6,545 nucleotides of DNA, taken from assembly GCA_021156265.1 (NCBI GenBank), contig JAJNBR010000163.1:1-6545 (forward strand), given 5' to 3'. Position numbers and translations under genes: made by a program. Below, in pieces: positions 1-5,525 of this stretch. A model generated the notes under the pieces. That model worked only from the letters and a program-made list of their open reading frames with translations. It had not been told where the DNA came from and made no database searches. How positions within the stretch are numbered: the first letter of the stretch is position 1; every line of letters starts with the position of its first letter. Source of the DNA: Flavipsychrobacter sp. GTDB taxonomy: Bacteria > Bacteroidota > Bacteroidia > Chitinophagales > Chitinophagaceae.

Positions 1-599
1 TCTTCAGGTTTCTTGTCCATTTCATACGCAGCTGCTGCGCGGGACAGGTAGAATGGCGTCAGACCGAAATCGTCTTTGTTGCCGGCTGCCTTGTTATAGT
101 ATTCGATACCTTTCTTTACGTTGCCTGTTTCCATATAAGCATCGCCCATAGAACCAAAAGCTGCATATTCAAATTGAGTGCCTTTGCCGTCAAAGTCTTC
201 CAGTTGTTTGATGGCATTTTTGAAATCGCCTGTTTTCAGGTAAGCGATACCAGCGTAGAAGTGAGCCAGGTTGGCCGACGGCGTGCCGCTGTACTTTTTC
301 TGGATCTTCAGGAAGCCAATGCGTTGACCATCGCCGTTCAGGGCTTTAGCCATAGAGTCGGTCTCGAAATAACGCTGTGCGAAAGACATAGCGGTTGCTG
401 CTTTTTCTACTCGAGGTTCCTGGTAGAGTTTTTTGTAGGCGAAGAAAGCCACAACAGCGCCTATAAGAATGAGAGCAACTGTATTGATCGGTTTCTTGTT
501 CTTCTCATACATCACTTGCAGGTTGTCGAGTGCGCTGCCGCTGTTATCCTCAACTACTATTTTCTCTGCACCCGGTTTATTCCTTGTTGTACTAGCCAT
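1..599 (-). CDS. Membrane-anchored tetratricopeptide-repeat protein (C-terminus off the window)
   Basis: The ATG lies at 599-597 and the frame stays open for 199 codons to the left edge, so the C-terminus is missing. Residues 1-36 are polar and end in a basic KNKK patch. Residues 37-55 (PINTVALILIGAVVAFFAY) form a single membrane anchor followed by KK. From about residue 64 the protein is helical. Two TPR-like units are visible at about 110-136 (NLAHFYAGIAYLKTGDFKNA...) and 145-172 (EYAAFGSMGDAYMETGNVKKG...), with a third beginning near 182. This layout resembles YfgM-type proteins, a cytoplasmic N-terminus with a TPR domain on the other side of the membrane, but that topology is inferred. 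It follows pdhA by 46 nt on the same strand, so the two are probably cotranscribed. No Shine-Dalgarno is present; the upstream stretch is A-rich. The role is unknown; TPRs indicate a protein-binding scaffold. Confidence 0.85.
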   Translation of the reverse strand, partial: MASTTRNKPGAEKIVVEDNSGSALDNLQVMYEKNKKPINTVALILIGAVVAFFAYKKLYQEPRVEKAATAMSFAQRYFETDSMAKALNGDGQRIGFLKIQKKYSGTPSANLAHFYAGIAYLKTGDFKNAIKQLEDFDGKGTQFEYAAFGSMGDAYMETGNVKKGIEYYNKAAGNKDDFGLTPFYLSRAAAAYEMDKKPE

Positions 600-645
600 T
601 ACGTTGTATGTGGTTTATATTTTACTGATTGTGTGTATTTAGTGA

Positions 646-1638
646 TTAGTCTGTAATATAAGGATAATCGTTTTCTGCGTAGATATCTTTGTACAATTCG
701 CTGTCGTCCGGCCATGGGCTGTCTTCAGCAAACTGCACCGATTCTTCCACCTGTGCGCGTACTTTTTCGTTTATCGCTTCGATCTCCTGCTCTGTAGCCC
801 ATCCGTTATCCATGATGGTTTTCAGTGCTGTGTTGATCGGGTCTTTCTCTTTATACTCTTCCAGTTCTTCCTTGGTGCGGTACTTTGCAGGGTCACTCAT
901 GGAGTGGCCGCGGTAGCGGTAAGTTTTGATCTCGAGGAAGGTTGGTCCGCCTTTTTCGCGTGCACGGCGTACGGCACGGTCAATGGCTTTATGCACTTCT
1001 TCGCAGCTCATACCATCAACAGAATCGCCCGGCATGCCGTAGGCATCTGCCAGAGTATAGATGTCCAGAACTTTCGAGGTACGCTCTACCGAAGTACCCA
1101 TCGCATAGTAGTTATTTTCGCAAATGAATACGACAGGCAGTTGCCACAGTACGGCCATGTTGAACGTCTCGTGCAGCATACCCTGGCGGGCAGCCCCGTC
1201 GCCGAAAAAGCAAAGGGTAGCACGATCGTTATTGTTGTAACTGTCGGCAAAGGCGATACCTGCGCCCAGGCCTATTTGGCCGCCCACGATACCGTGGCCG
1301 CCGAAAAAGCGCTTTTCTGCGTTGAAAAAGTGCATGCTTCCGCCCTTTCCCTTGCTGCAACCTGTAGCTTTACCGTACAATTCGGCCATACACTCGTTGG
1401 GAGTGATGCCTTTGGCGATGGCCAGGCCGTGGTCGCGGTAGGCGGTGATAACGTTGTCATCGTCGCGAATGGCGGTCATCATGCCGGCGGCTACAGCTTC
1501 CTGGCCTATGTACAGGTGACAAAATCCACGAATCTTTTGCATCCCATACAACTGCCCCGTCTTTTCTTCAAAGCGGCGCAGCAGCAACATGATCTCGTAC
1601 CAGTATAAATATGTTTCTTTACCGAATGGAGTCTGCAC
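646..1638 (-). CDS. pdhA: Pyruvate dehydrogenase E1 component, alpha subunit
   Basis: This is the thiamine-diphosphate-binding alpha subunit of the heterotetrameric E1 enzyme. It decarboxylates pyruvate and passes the acetyl group to the E2 lipoyl domain in the cytoplasm. The 330 residues match the usual length. Landmarks are RGFCHLYIGQEA (37-48), TAYRDHG (65-71), the KGKGGSMHFF substrate/cofactor loop (96-105), HGIVGGQIGLGAG (115-127), the ThDP/Mg motif opening with GDG at 146-148 and closing with NN at 175-176, and the YRYRGHSMSDP loop (240-250). Translation most plausibly starts at GTG (1638-1636): no in-frame ATG lies upstream before the recF start region, and the first internal Met (residue 17) would cut into the conserved KETYLYWYE helix. 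No E1 beta or E2 gene is in the window; many Bacteroidota keep these genes apart. A branched-chain 2-oxoacid E1 alpha is the alternative, but the motif set fits PdhA better. Confidence 0.95.
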   Translation of the reverse strand: MQTPFGKETYLYWYEIMLLLRRFEEKTGQLYGMQKIRGFCHLYIGQEAVAAGMMTAIRDDDNVITAYRDHGLAIAKGITPNECMAELYGKATGCSKGKGGSMHFFNAEKRFFGGHGIVGGQIGLGAGIAFADSYNNNDRATLCFFGDGAARQGMLHETFNMAVLWQLPVVFICENNYYAMGTSVERTSKVLDIYTLADAYGMPGDSVDGMSCEEVHKAIDRAVRRAREKGGPTFLEIKTYRYRGHSMSDPAKYRTKEELEEYKEKDPINTALKTIMDNGWATEQEIEAINEKVRAQVEESVQFAEDSPWPDDSELYKDIYAENDYPYITD

Positions 1639-1646
1639 TGTTTTTT

Positions 1647-1654
1647 TAAATTTG
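1647..1654 (+). promoter_or_regulatory. Candidate -7 element of the recF promoter (TAAATTTG)
   Basis: TAAATTTG is an exact match to the Bacteroidota -7 consensus TAnnTTTG. It sits 34 nt before the proposed TTG start of recF, giving a leader of roughly 30 nt. No TTTG-like -33 element is visible at the expected spacing around 1624, which lies inside the start of pdhA, so the call rests on the -7 box alone. Confidence 0.45.
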
Positions 1655-1658
1655 TGCG

Positions 1659-1666
1659 AAAATATA
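1659..1666 (-). promoter_or_regulatory. Weak candidate -7 element for pdhA (TATATTTT on minus strand)
   Basis: On the minus strand TATATTTT matches TAnnTTTG at all fixed positions except the last (T for G). It lies 20 nt upstream of the proposed GTG start of pdhA. No -33 TTTG is seen upstream. It is only 4 bp from the opposing recF -7 candidate, so if both are real, RNA polymerase could not occupy them together. Confidence 0.25.
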
Positions 1667-1688
1667 AAAACTTTCGGTCCTTTTCCCC

Positions 1689-2786
1689 TTGAATACCATA
1701 AAGAAGATAACGTTACTGCAATTCCGTAATTATTCTTCGGATTCTTTTGAATTTACAGCTCCCGTCACCTGCATTACGGGCCCTAATGGCAGCGGAAAAA
1801 CCAACCTGTTGGACGCGGTCTATTATCTCTGTTATACCAAGAGTTATTTCAGCGCTTACCAGCAAAACAGCGTCCAGCGCGGCATGGACGGTTTTAGGGT
1901 AGAGGGCTGGTTTGAATTGGGTGGCCGTGAGGAGCGAATTGCCTGCAAATGGAAGCAGGGTAAGAAGGAAATTTCCGCAAATGGTGTGGAATATGAAAAA
2001 TTGACCGAACATATAGGAAAATATGCTGCTGTGATGATCGCCCCGGACGATATGGAGCTGATAAATGAGGGCAGCGAACTGCGCCGTAAATGGATGGACA
2101 GTATCCTCAGTCAGGCCGACCGCGACTACCTGGAACGCTTGATGAATTATCAGCGGGTGTTGCAGCAGCGCAACGCATGGCTAAAACTGCAGGCTACGAA
2201 TCCAAGTACCAACAGGACAGAACTGGAATTTTATAATGCAAGGCTTGCCGATGATGGTACATATATTCATGAAAGCCGTAAAGCGTTCATTATACAGTTC
2301 CGTCCGCTGTTGCAAGATTTCTACGAACAGCTGTCGGGTGGAAAAGAGCAGGTGCAAATAGAATACGAAAGCGACCTGTTGCAAAAGTCCCTCACTACCT
2401 GGTTGGATGCCGGTTTTGAGTACGACCTGCGTATGCAGCGAACGCTACGAGGTATTCATAAAGACGATTGGGCTTTCAGCCTGAACCGCACACCGCTGAA
2501 ACAATTTGCCTCGCAGGGACAGAAAAAGAGTTTCCTGTTTGCTATTAAGCTGGCTCAGTATGCCTACCTCGCACAGGTGCAAAAGCACCTGCCCATTCTG
2601 CTGCTTGATGATATTTTCGAAAAGCTGGACCAAGGCCGGATGGAGGCACTGCTCCGCATCATCCGCACTCCGCAGTTTGGCCAGGTGCTTTTGACCGATA
2701 CTCATGCGGGTCGTGTTAAAGAAGCCTTCGGCGAAGGGGCGCAGGTGCAGTTTATTGATCTTTCTGCCCCAACCGAAATCCCTTAA
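1689..2786 (+). CDS. recF: DNA replication and repair protein RecF
   Basis: RecF is an SMC/ABC-type ATPase. It binds DNA at single-strand gaps and, with RecO and RecR, helps load RecA for gap repair. The 365-residue length is typical. Visible motifs are the N-terminal LLQFRNY (9-15), Walker A GPNGSGKT (31-38), IAPDDMELINEGSELRRKWMD (117-137; the typical RecF segment after lobe I), GIHKDD (255-260), the ABC signature region SQGQKKS (275-281), Walker B LPILLLDD (301-308) with the D-loop EKLD following, and the switch histidine in DTHA (337-340). All catalytic elements look intact. The start is TTG at 1689: the frame is open only back to a stop at 1665-1667, no ATG or GTG lies in between, and an internal start would lose Walker A. 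There is no Shine-Dalgarno. Its TAA stop overlaps the aquaporin stop in TTAA. Confidence 0.95.
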   Translation: MNTIKKITLLQFRNYSSDSFEFTAPVTCITGPNGSGKTNLLDAVYYLCYTKSYFSAYQQNSVQRGMDGFRVEGWFELGGREERIACKWKQGKKEISANGVEYEKLTEHIGKYAAVMIAPDDMELINEGSELRRKWMDSILSQADRDYLERLMNYQRVLQQRNAWLKLQATNPSTNRTELEFYNARLADDGTYIHESRKAFIIQFRPLLQDFYEQLSGGKEQVQIEYESDLLQKSLTTWLDAGFEYDLRMQRTLRGIHKDDWAFSLNRTPLKQFASQGQKKSFLFAIKLAQYAYLAQVQKHLPILLLDDIFEKLDQGRMEALLRIIRTPQFGQVLLTDTHAGRVKEAFGEGAQVQFIDLSAPTEIP

Positions 2787-3490
2787 TCGCCTTCCAGGAA
2801 ATAACGCCACACTGCAGCAGCCAGTAAAGCACCTACCAGTGGTGCGAGAATGAACAACCACAGTTGCGACAATGCTTGTCCGCCCACAAGCACAGCCGGA
2901 CCAATGCTGCGCGCAGGGTTGACGGAAACACCGGTTATGGGTATGCCTGATATGTGTATCAGTACCAGGCTAAGACCAATGGATAAACCTGCAAAACCTC
3001 CATGAATGTTTTTAGTAGAAGTTGAGCCAAATATTACCAGCAGGAATATAAAGGTGAATACTACTTCTGATAACAAACCTGCCTGCATAGAATAGTGTTG
3101 CGGCGACAATTGTCCATAGCCGTTTTGTCCCAACCCGGTGACGGCTACGTCATATCCCTCTTTGCCGGAGGCTATAAGACAAAGCAGTCCAGCACCGATA
3201 ATGGCACCGATCACCTGTGCTACTATATAATAAAGTGCTTCAGTTAACTTCATGCGGCCGGCTACTACCATGCCCAATGAAATGGCCGGGTTGATATGAC
3301 AGCCGGATATATGCCCGATGGCATAGGCCATAGCGACTACCGACAAACCGAAGGCGAAACTAATGCCGAGCATACCGACACCTGTGGTGCCGTCCGACCC
3401 AGCGATAACAACACTGCCGCATCCCATCAATACCAACACCATTGTGCCTATCATCTCTGCAAGAAACTTTGATACCCTGGTCGTATTCAT
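2783..3490 (-). CDS. aqpZ: Aquaporin (MIP family), AqpZ-like water channel
   Basis: This 235-residue, six-helix channel protein of the inner membrane is expected to conduct water. Both half-helix motifs are present: NPA at 67-69 in GHISGCHINPA and NPAR at 191-194 in GVSVNPARS. The aromatic/arginine filter aligned with E. coli AqpZ reads F47 (SFAFGL), H179 (LVLIHIS) and R194, which is the water-selective pattern. The position three residues before the second NPA is V188, where AqpZ has Thr. A glycerol facilitator is unlikely because the conserved filter His is present and the length is short. The ATG start at 3490 begins MNTTRVSKFLAE, typical for the family. A loose -7-like element (TACTTCTG, one mismatch, minus strand 3518-3511) lies 20 nt upstream without a visible -33. 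The gene converges on recF with the stop codons overlapping in TTAA, so there is no space for a dedicated intergenic terminator. Confidence 0.95.
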   Translation of the reverse strand: MNTTRVSKFLAEMIGTMVLVLMGCGSVVIAGSDGTTGVGMLGISFAFGLSVVAMAYAIGHISGCHINPAISLGMVVAGRMKLTEALYYIVAQVIGAIIGAGLLCLIASGKEGYDVAVTGLGQNGYGQLSPQHYSMQAGLLSEVVFTFIFLLVIFGSTSTKNIHGGFAGLSIGLSLVLIHISGIPITGVSVNPARSIGPAVLVGGQALSQLWLFILAPLVGALLAAAVWRYFLEGD

Positions 3491-3753
3491 ACGTCATCTT
3501 TTGATTCGGCCAGAAGTATAAAAAGCGGGCTGGTAACTAGTGCTTAACCAAGGCTGGAAGCGGCCATTTGCAAACCTTTTTACAAACCGTTGTACAGCAG
3601 CAGGATGTGATTGAGGCTGTTTATTGATAATTGTCTTACGCGTGGTGGTTGGGATCGGTTGCCGTTGTGCTATAGCGCCGGGTTTATCAGCGGCAGGCCT
3701 CTGCTATATTGGTTTTCAATGTGGTGGGATTGCTACAGCTGATCTTTATAGCG
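3491..3753. other. Intergenic region, no convincing gene
   Basis: This 263-nt stretch separates the aquaporin start from the end of the four-gene operon. The only plus-strand reading frame here (from 3624) runs on across the lipoprotein gene. It shows no start signal, no recognisable domain and a Cys-rich composition that mirrors the gene on the other strand, so I treat it as a shadow. No tRNA-like fold or clear hairpin with a T-tract was found. The one structure seen is a short direct repeat at 3571-3588, and TATAGCGC occurs twice (3671-3678 and 3747-3754), probably by chance. Confidence 0.6.
3571..3588. repeat. Direct repeat CAAACC-N6-CAAACC upstream of the aquaporin gene
   Basis: Two CAAACC hexamers (3571-3576 and 3583-3588) are separated by TTTTTA, giving a 12-bp period of a little over one helical turn. 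They lie about 80-100 bp upstream of the aquaporin start. Such same-face half-sites can bind a dimeric activator, but with only two short copies chance is a real alternative. Confidence 0.25.
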
Positions 3754-3975
3754 CTACTCTGTTCGGACAGTATCCCGCGGAGATTCGTCATACACAGCAA
3801 GACAACTGTCGAGCGTATGGCCAAGGTTGTGTATACAATCGCAGAACTCGTAGCAAGCTATTGATTTTTTGCCGTCATCGCATTGCTGTCTGCAATCCTT
3901 AAGCGTATTTCGGGGATAGATTTCACAGGCTGAGGTAAACAACATTACTATGGAAATAAAAACCAGAGCTTTCAT
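3754..3975 (-). CDS. Small cysteine-rich lipoprotein of unknown function
   Basis: The 73-residue product begins MKALVFISIVMLFTSAC, a short type II signal peptide with a lipobox (TSAC) that places the lipidated Cys at 17. The mature part is about 56 residues and carries six more cysteines: C28, C32, C41, C45, C47 and C58. The first four form two CX3C units eight residues apart (C28-x3-C32, C41-x3-C45), a spacing that could clamp a helical hairpin with two disulfides. The gene is too small for domain recognition and I do not recognise the family. Support for its reality: the lipoprotein signal, the even number of mature cysteines, and an ATGA overlap with the end of the upstream DoxX-like gene (start 3975-3973, stop 3974-3972), which implies translational coupling. 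It is the last gene of the minus-strand operon and is predicted to sit in the cell envelope. Confidence 0.78.
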   Translation of the reverse strand: MKALVFISIVMLFTSACEIYPRNTLKDCRQQCDDGKKSIACYEFCDCIHNLGHTLDSCLAVYDESPRDTVRTE

Positions 3976-4427
3976 TGTGCTGTTGGGTTTCGGAACGGAA
4001 GGATAAATTTTAGTTTATCGTAATTCCAGCAAAGCAGGTACAAATTAGCCAACACCATTAAAGGAGAGGTGACGAATGATCCTTCAAACCGTACAGCCAG
4101 CGATAAGATGCAGATGTTTAAGATGATCGGGAAGTAGATGACGGCGCCGAGTGTCGCCGTGCGTGGTATTAGCAGCATACAAGCGGCAGCTATTTGCACA
4201 ACGCCAATAAAAGGGTAGTAGAAACCAGTTCTGTGAAGGGCTTCGAGATAATGCCCCATCGGGTGGTTGACCGATAAAGAAGTGAAGCGCTCACCCATTA
4301 TCTTGACAAAACCGGAGGGCAAAAATCCCAGCGCCAGTACGACCCGGTTAAACACAGCAAAACGCCTGAGCCATTTATTTTGCTTTGCCCGGAAATGTAT
4401 CCGATCGAGTGTGGTCGCAATGCTCAT
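3972..4427 (-). CDS. DoxX-like integral membrane protein
   Basis: This 151-residue protein has four predicted membrane segments at about 24-43, 69-88, 93-112 and 120-135. After the first segment comes FLPSGFVKIMGERF (35-48), the type of glycine/lysine motif that follows TM1 in the DoxX/DoxD-like superfamily. The N-terminus is short and basic (RAKQNKWLRR), suggesting it stays in the cytoplasm. DoxX-type proteins are small quinone- or redox-associated membrane proteins, but most, including this subgroup, have no proven role. It is the third gene of the minus-strand operon, 30 nt after the winged-helix gene, and overlaps the Cys-rich lipoprotein gene by 4 nt. The redox association of the superfamily and the cysteine content of its neighbour are suggestive together, not proof. 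An alternative within the same fold is a MauE-like protein. Confidence 0.8.
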   Translation of the reverse strand: MSIATTLDRIHFRAKQNKWLRRFAVFNRVVLALGFLPSGFVKIMGERFTSLSVNHPMGHYLEALHRTGFYYPFIGVVQIAAACMLLIPRTATLGAVIYFPIILNICILSLAVRFEGSFVTSPLMVLANLYLLCWNYDKLKFILPFRNPTAQ

Positions 4428-4457
4428 CGCAGTTTTCGGGGATGATGGCTAAAAGAA

Positions 4458-4757
4458 TTACTCTAGGTTTTTGATGATCTGTTCCAATGCATCCAGGTGT
4501 GAGCGAAACGCTTTTTCACCGGCTTTGGTAATGGTATACGTAGTGTTGGTCTTTCGTCCTACAAAGCCCTTCTGTACTTTGATGTATTGGTTCTCTTCCA
4601 GCGTTTTCAGGTGCGATGCCAGGTTGCCGTCGGTAACATCAATAAGCGTCTTCAGGTCGTTGAAGTTGACACCGTCGTTCACCATCAACGCGCTCATGAT
4701 TCCGATGCGTACCCGGCTGTCAAAAACTTTGTTTAATCGTTCTATCGTGCTTTTCAT
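4458..4757 (-). CDS. Winged-helix transcriptional regulator
   Basis: This 99-residue single-domain DNA-binding protein resembles the winged-helix family related to MarR/PadR regulators (Pfam HTH_34-like). The order is helix 1 RLNKVFDSRVRIGIMSALM (8-25), helix-turn-helix FNDLKTLIDVTDGNLASHLKTLEE (32-55) with the recognition helix around DGNLASHLKTLEE, a wing of YIKVQKGFVGRKTNTTYTIT (58-77), and a C-terminal helix KAGEKAFRSHLDALEQIIKNLE for dimerisation. No ligand- or metal-binding domain or Cys pair is present, so what it senses is not visible; it may respond through the adjacent membrane protein. Its ATG follows the TAG of that upstream gene directly, reading TAGATG with no spacer, so translation is very likely coupled. 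A perfect dyad in front of the operon (5382-5398) is the obvious candidate autoregulatory site. Confidence 0.9.
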   Translation of the reverse strand: MKSTIERLNKVFDSRVRIGIMSALMVNDGVNFNDLKTLIDVTDGNLASHLKTLEENQYIKVQKGFVGRKTNTTYTITKAGEKAFRSHLDALEQIIKNLE

Positions 4758-5372
4758 CTACGCGTTCTCCCTACTGGTATGCTTGTCGTATTTGTTCCGC
4801 ATGATGATGCCGTAAATGATATGTAGTGCTCCAAATCCTAGTGTCCAGAATAGAAGACCATACTCCGGCATAAACAGGCTAATGCAACCGAGCAGCACTT
4901 GACCTGCACCCAGGTATTTTATGTCCGACAGCGTGTATTTGCTGCCGTTGATGAGCGCCAGTCCGTAAAATGTGAGCAGGATGGGGACTATAAAGCTTTC
5001 CTGCTGCTCATAAAGAAACTTCAATGCGAATACGCCGCCAGCTATCATTGGTATGGCTAACTGTATCACAAAACGGCGCGACGCCCCGTTCCATACAGTG
5101 CCGCCTTGCGCTCGAACTTTTCGCCAGGTGAAGTAGTAAGCTCCTGCCAATGCCACTAAAAACACCATAGCCGCCAGCAATAGAAACTTCTGCGTCGTCG
5201 TTTCGGCAACAGGTTTGCTTAGCCAAATGTAGGCTACATAACTGCCGGCCAGCGCAGTGGCTCCTGCCCATACGCCGCTCCAGCCGCTCAGGGATATAAA
5301 GCGCGCCGAACGCTCCATAATGCTGCGTATATCCTTTAGGGTTTTGAGGGAAGATTCGTTAGCGGTATTCAT
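4758..5372 (-). CDS. Uncharacterised six-TM membrane protein, first gene of the operon
   Basis: This 204-residue protein has an N-terminal amphipathic stretch SLKTLKDIRSIMERSARFISLSGWSGVWAG (8-37) leading into six hydrophobic segments at about 33-51, 62-81, 103-120, 127-143, 152-168 and 171-190. The tail is basic and hydrophilic (MRNKYDKHTSRENA). The MERSxRFISLSGxSGV signature is one I recall from an uncharacterised Bacteroidota family usually found next to a small winged-helix regulator. Some databases label that family as a beta-carotene monooxygenase, for which nothing here gives support: there are no conserved His ligands of a carotenoid oxygenase. The stop TAG abuts the regulator's ATG. 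A membrane partner that senses a signal and controls the regulator is a reasonable guess, not shown. The ATG start at 5372 is preceded by an A/T-rich leader and a candidate promoter. Confidence 0.85.
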   Translation of the reverse strand: MNTANESSLKTLKDIRSIMERSARFISLSGWSGVWAGATALAGSYVAYIWLSKPVAETTTQKFLLLAAMVFLVALAGAYYFTWRKVRAQGGTVWNGASRRFVIQLAIPMIAGGVFALKFLYEQQESFIVPILLTFYGLALINGSKYTLSDIKYLGAGQVLLGCISLFMPEYGLLFWTLGFGALHIIYGIIMRNKYDKHTSRENA

Positions 5373-5381
5373 AATAAAAGC

Positions 5382-5398
5382 ACTTTGAGATACAAAGT
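5382..5398. promoter_or_regulatory. Perfect dyad ACTTTG-N5-CAAAGT, candidate operator of the four-gene operon
   Basis: The plus strand reads ACTTTG AGATA CAAAGT, two exact 6-bp arms around a 5-bp spacer. It lies 10-26 bp upstream of the membrane-protein start and its distal arm overlaps the predicted -7 element. That is a classical repressor position. The second gene of the operon is a winged-helix protein that would bind such a dyad as a dimer. A further half-site-like AAAGT occurs at 5444-5448. Confidence 0.5.
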
Positions 5399-5423
5399 AC
5401 GGGAGTTGTTCTTATTTTCCAAA
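5393..5423 (-). promoter_or_regulatory. Candidate promoter of the four-gene operon (TTTG / TACTTTG)
   Basis: On the minus strand TTTG (5423-5420) is followed after 20 bp by TACTTTG (5399-5393). The -7 box is one base shorter than TAnnTTTG, but the distance between the two TTTG elements (23 bp) equals that of the Bacteroidota consensus. Transcription would begin near 5386, leaving a leader of roughly 15 nt before the ATG at 5372. Confidence 0.45.
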
Positions 5424-5511
5424 TGTGTTTGAACAAGAGTATTAAAGTGCAGGGGGTGGGATATTGTGCAGTTCCCTGCGTTACTATTGTCATAGAAGCC
5501 CCGATAAACGG

Positions 5512-5519
5512 TATCTTTG
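5512..5519 (+). promoter_or_regulatory. -7 element of the helicase promoter (TATCTTTG), near-leaderless
   Basis: TATCTTTG matches TAnnTTTG exactly and is the favoured variant in this group of bacteria. Only six bases (CATCAC) separate it from the ATG at 5526, so transcription would start at or within a base or two of the start codon. A weak TTG at 5487-5489 lies 22 bp upstream of the -7 box and could act as the -33 element. Confidence 0.6.
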
Positions 5520-5525
5520 CATCAC

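Noticed and set aside
174..656. 160-codon plus-strand frame at the left end
   Set aside because: It is antisense to the TPR gene, which has a membrane anchor and clear repeats; the plus-strand translation shows no coherent protein features.
904..1608. Long plus-strand open frame (234 codons) opposite pdhA
   Set aside because: It lies wholly antisense to a gene with full PdhA motifs, has no domain, and such frames commonly arise from codon bias on the true strand.
2724..2738. GC-rich hairpin (CCTTC / GAAGG, 3-nt loop) near the end of recF as a terminator
   Set aside because: It is inside the recF coding region with no following T-tract; the symmetry comes from the codons for EAFGEG.
2445..2861. 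138-codon minus-strand frame across the recF/aquaporin junction
   Set aside because: It is antisense to the conserved C-terminal half of recF and crosses both stop codons of real genes in another frame.
3520..3550. Possible terminator of the four-gene operon (weak TGGT/ACCA dyad then T5 on the minus strand)
   Set aside because: The stem is only four pairs with mismatches, the T-run is separated by six bases, and it lies over 200 nt past the last gene.
3624..3902. 92-codon plus-strand frame in the gap and over the lipoprotein gene
   Set aside because: It has no promoter, no recognisable domain, and overlaps the better supported lipoprotein gene, whose signal peptide and ATGA coupling argue for the minus strand.
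5449..5479. Inverted repeat GCAGGG / CCCTGC with a 19-nt loop upstream of the helicase as a cold-shock leader or riboswitch
   Set aside because: It lies upstream of the strong -7 box at 5512, so it would not be in the mRNA, and a 6-bp stem with a long loop is weak.
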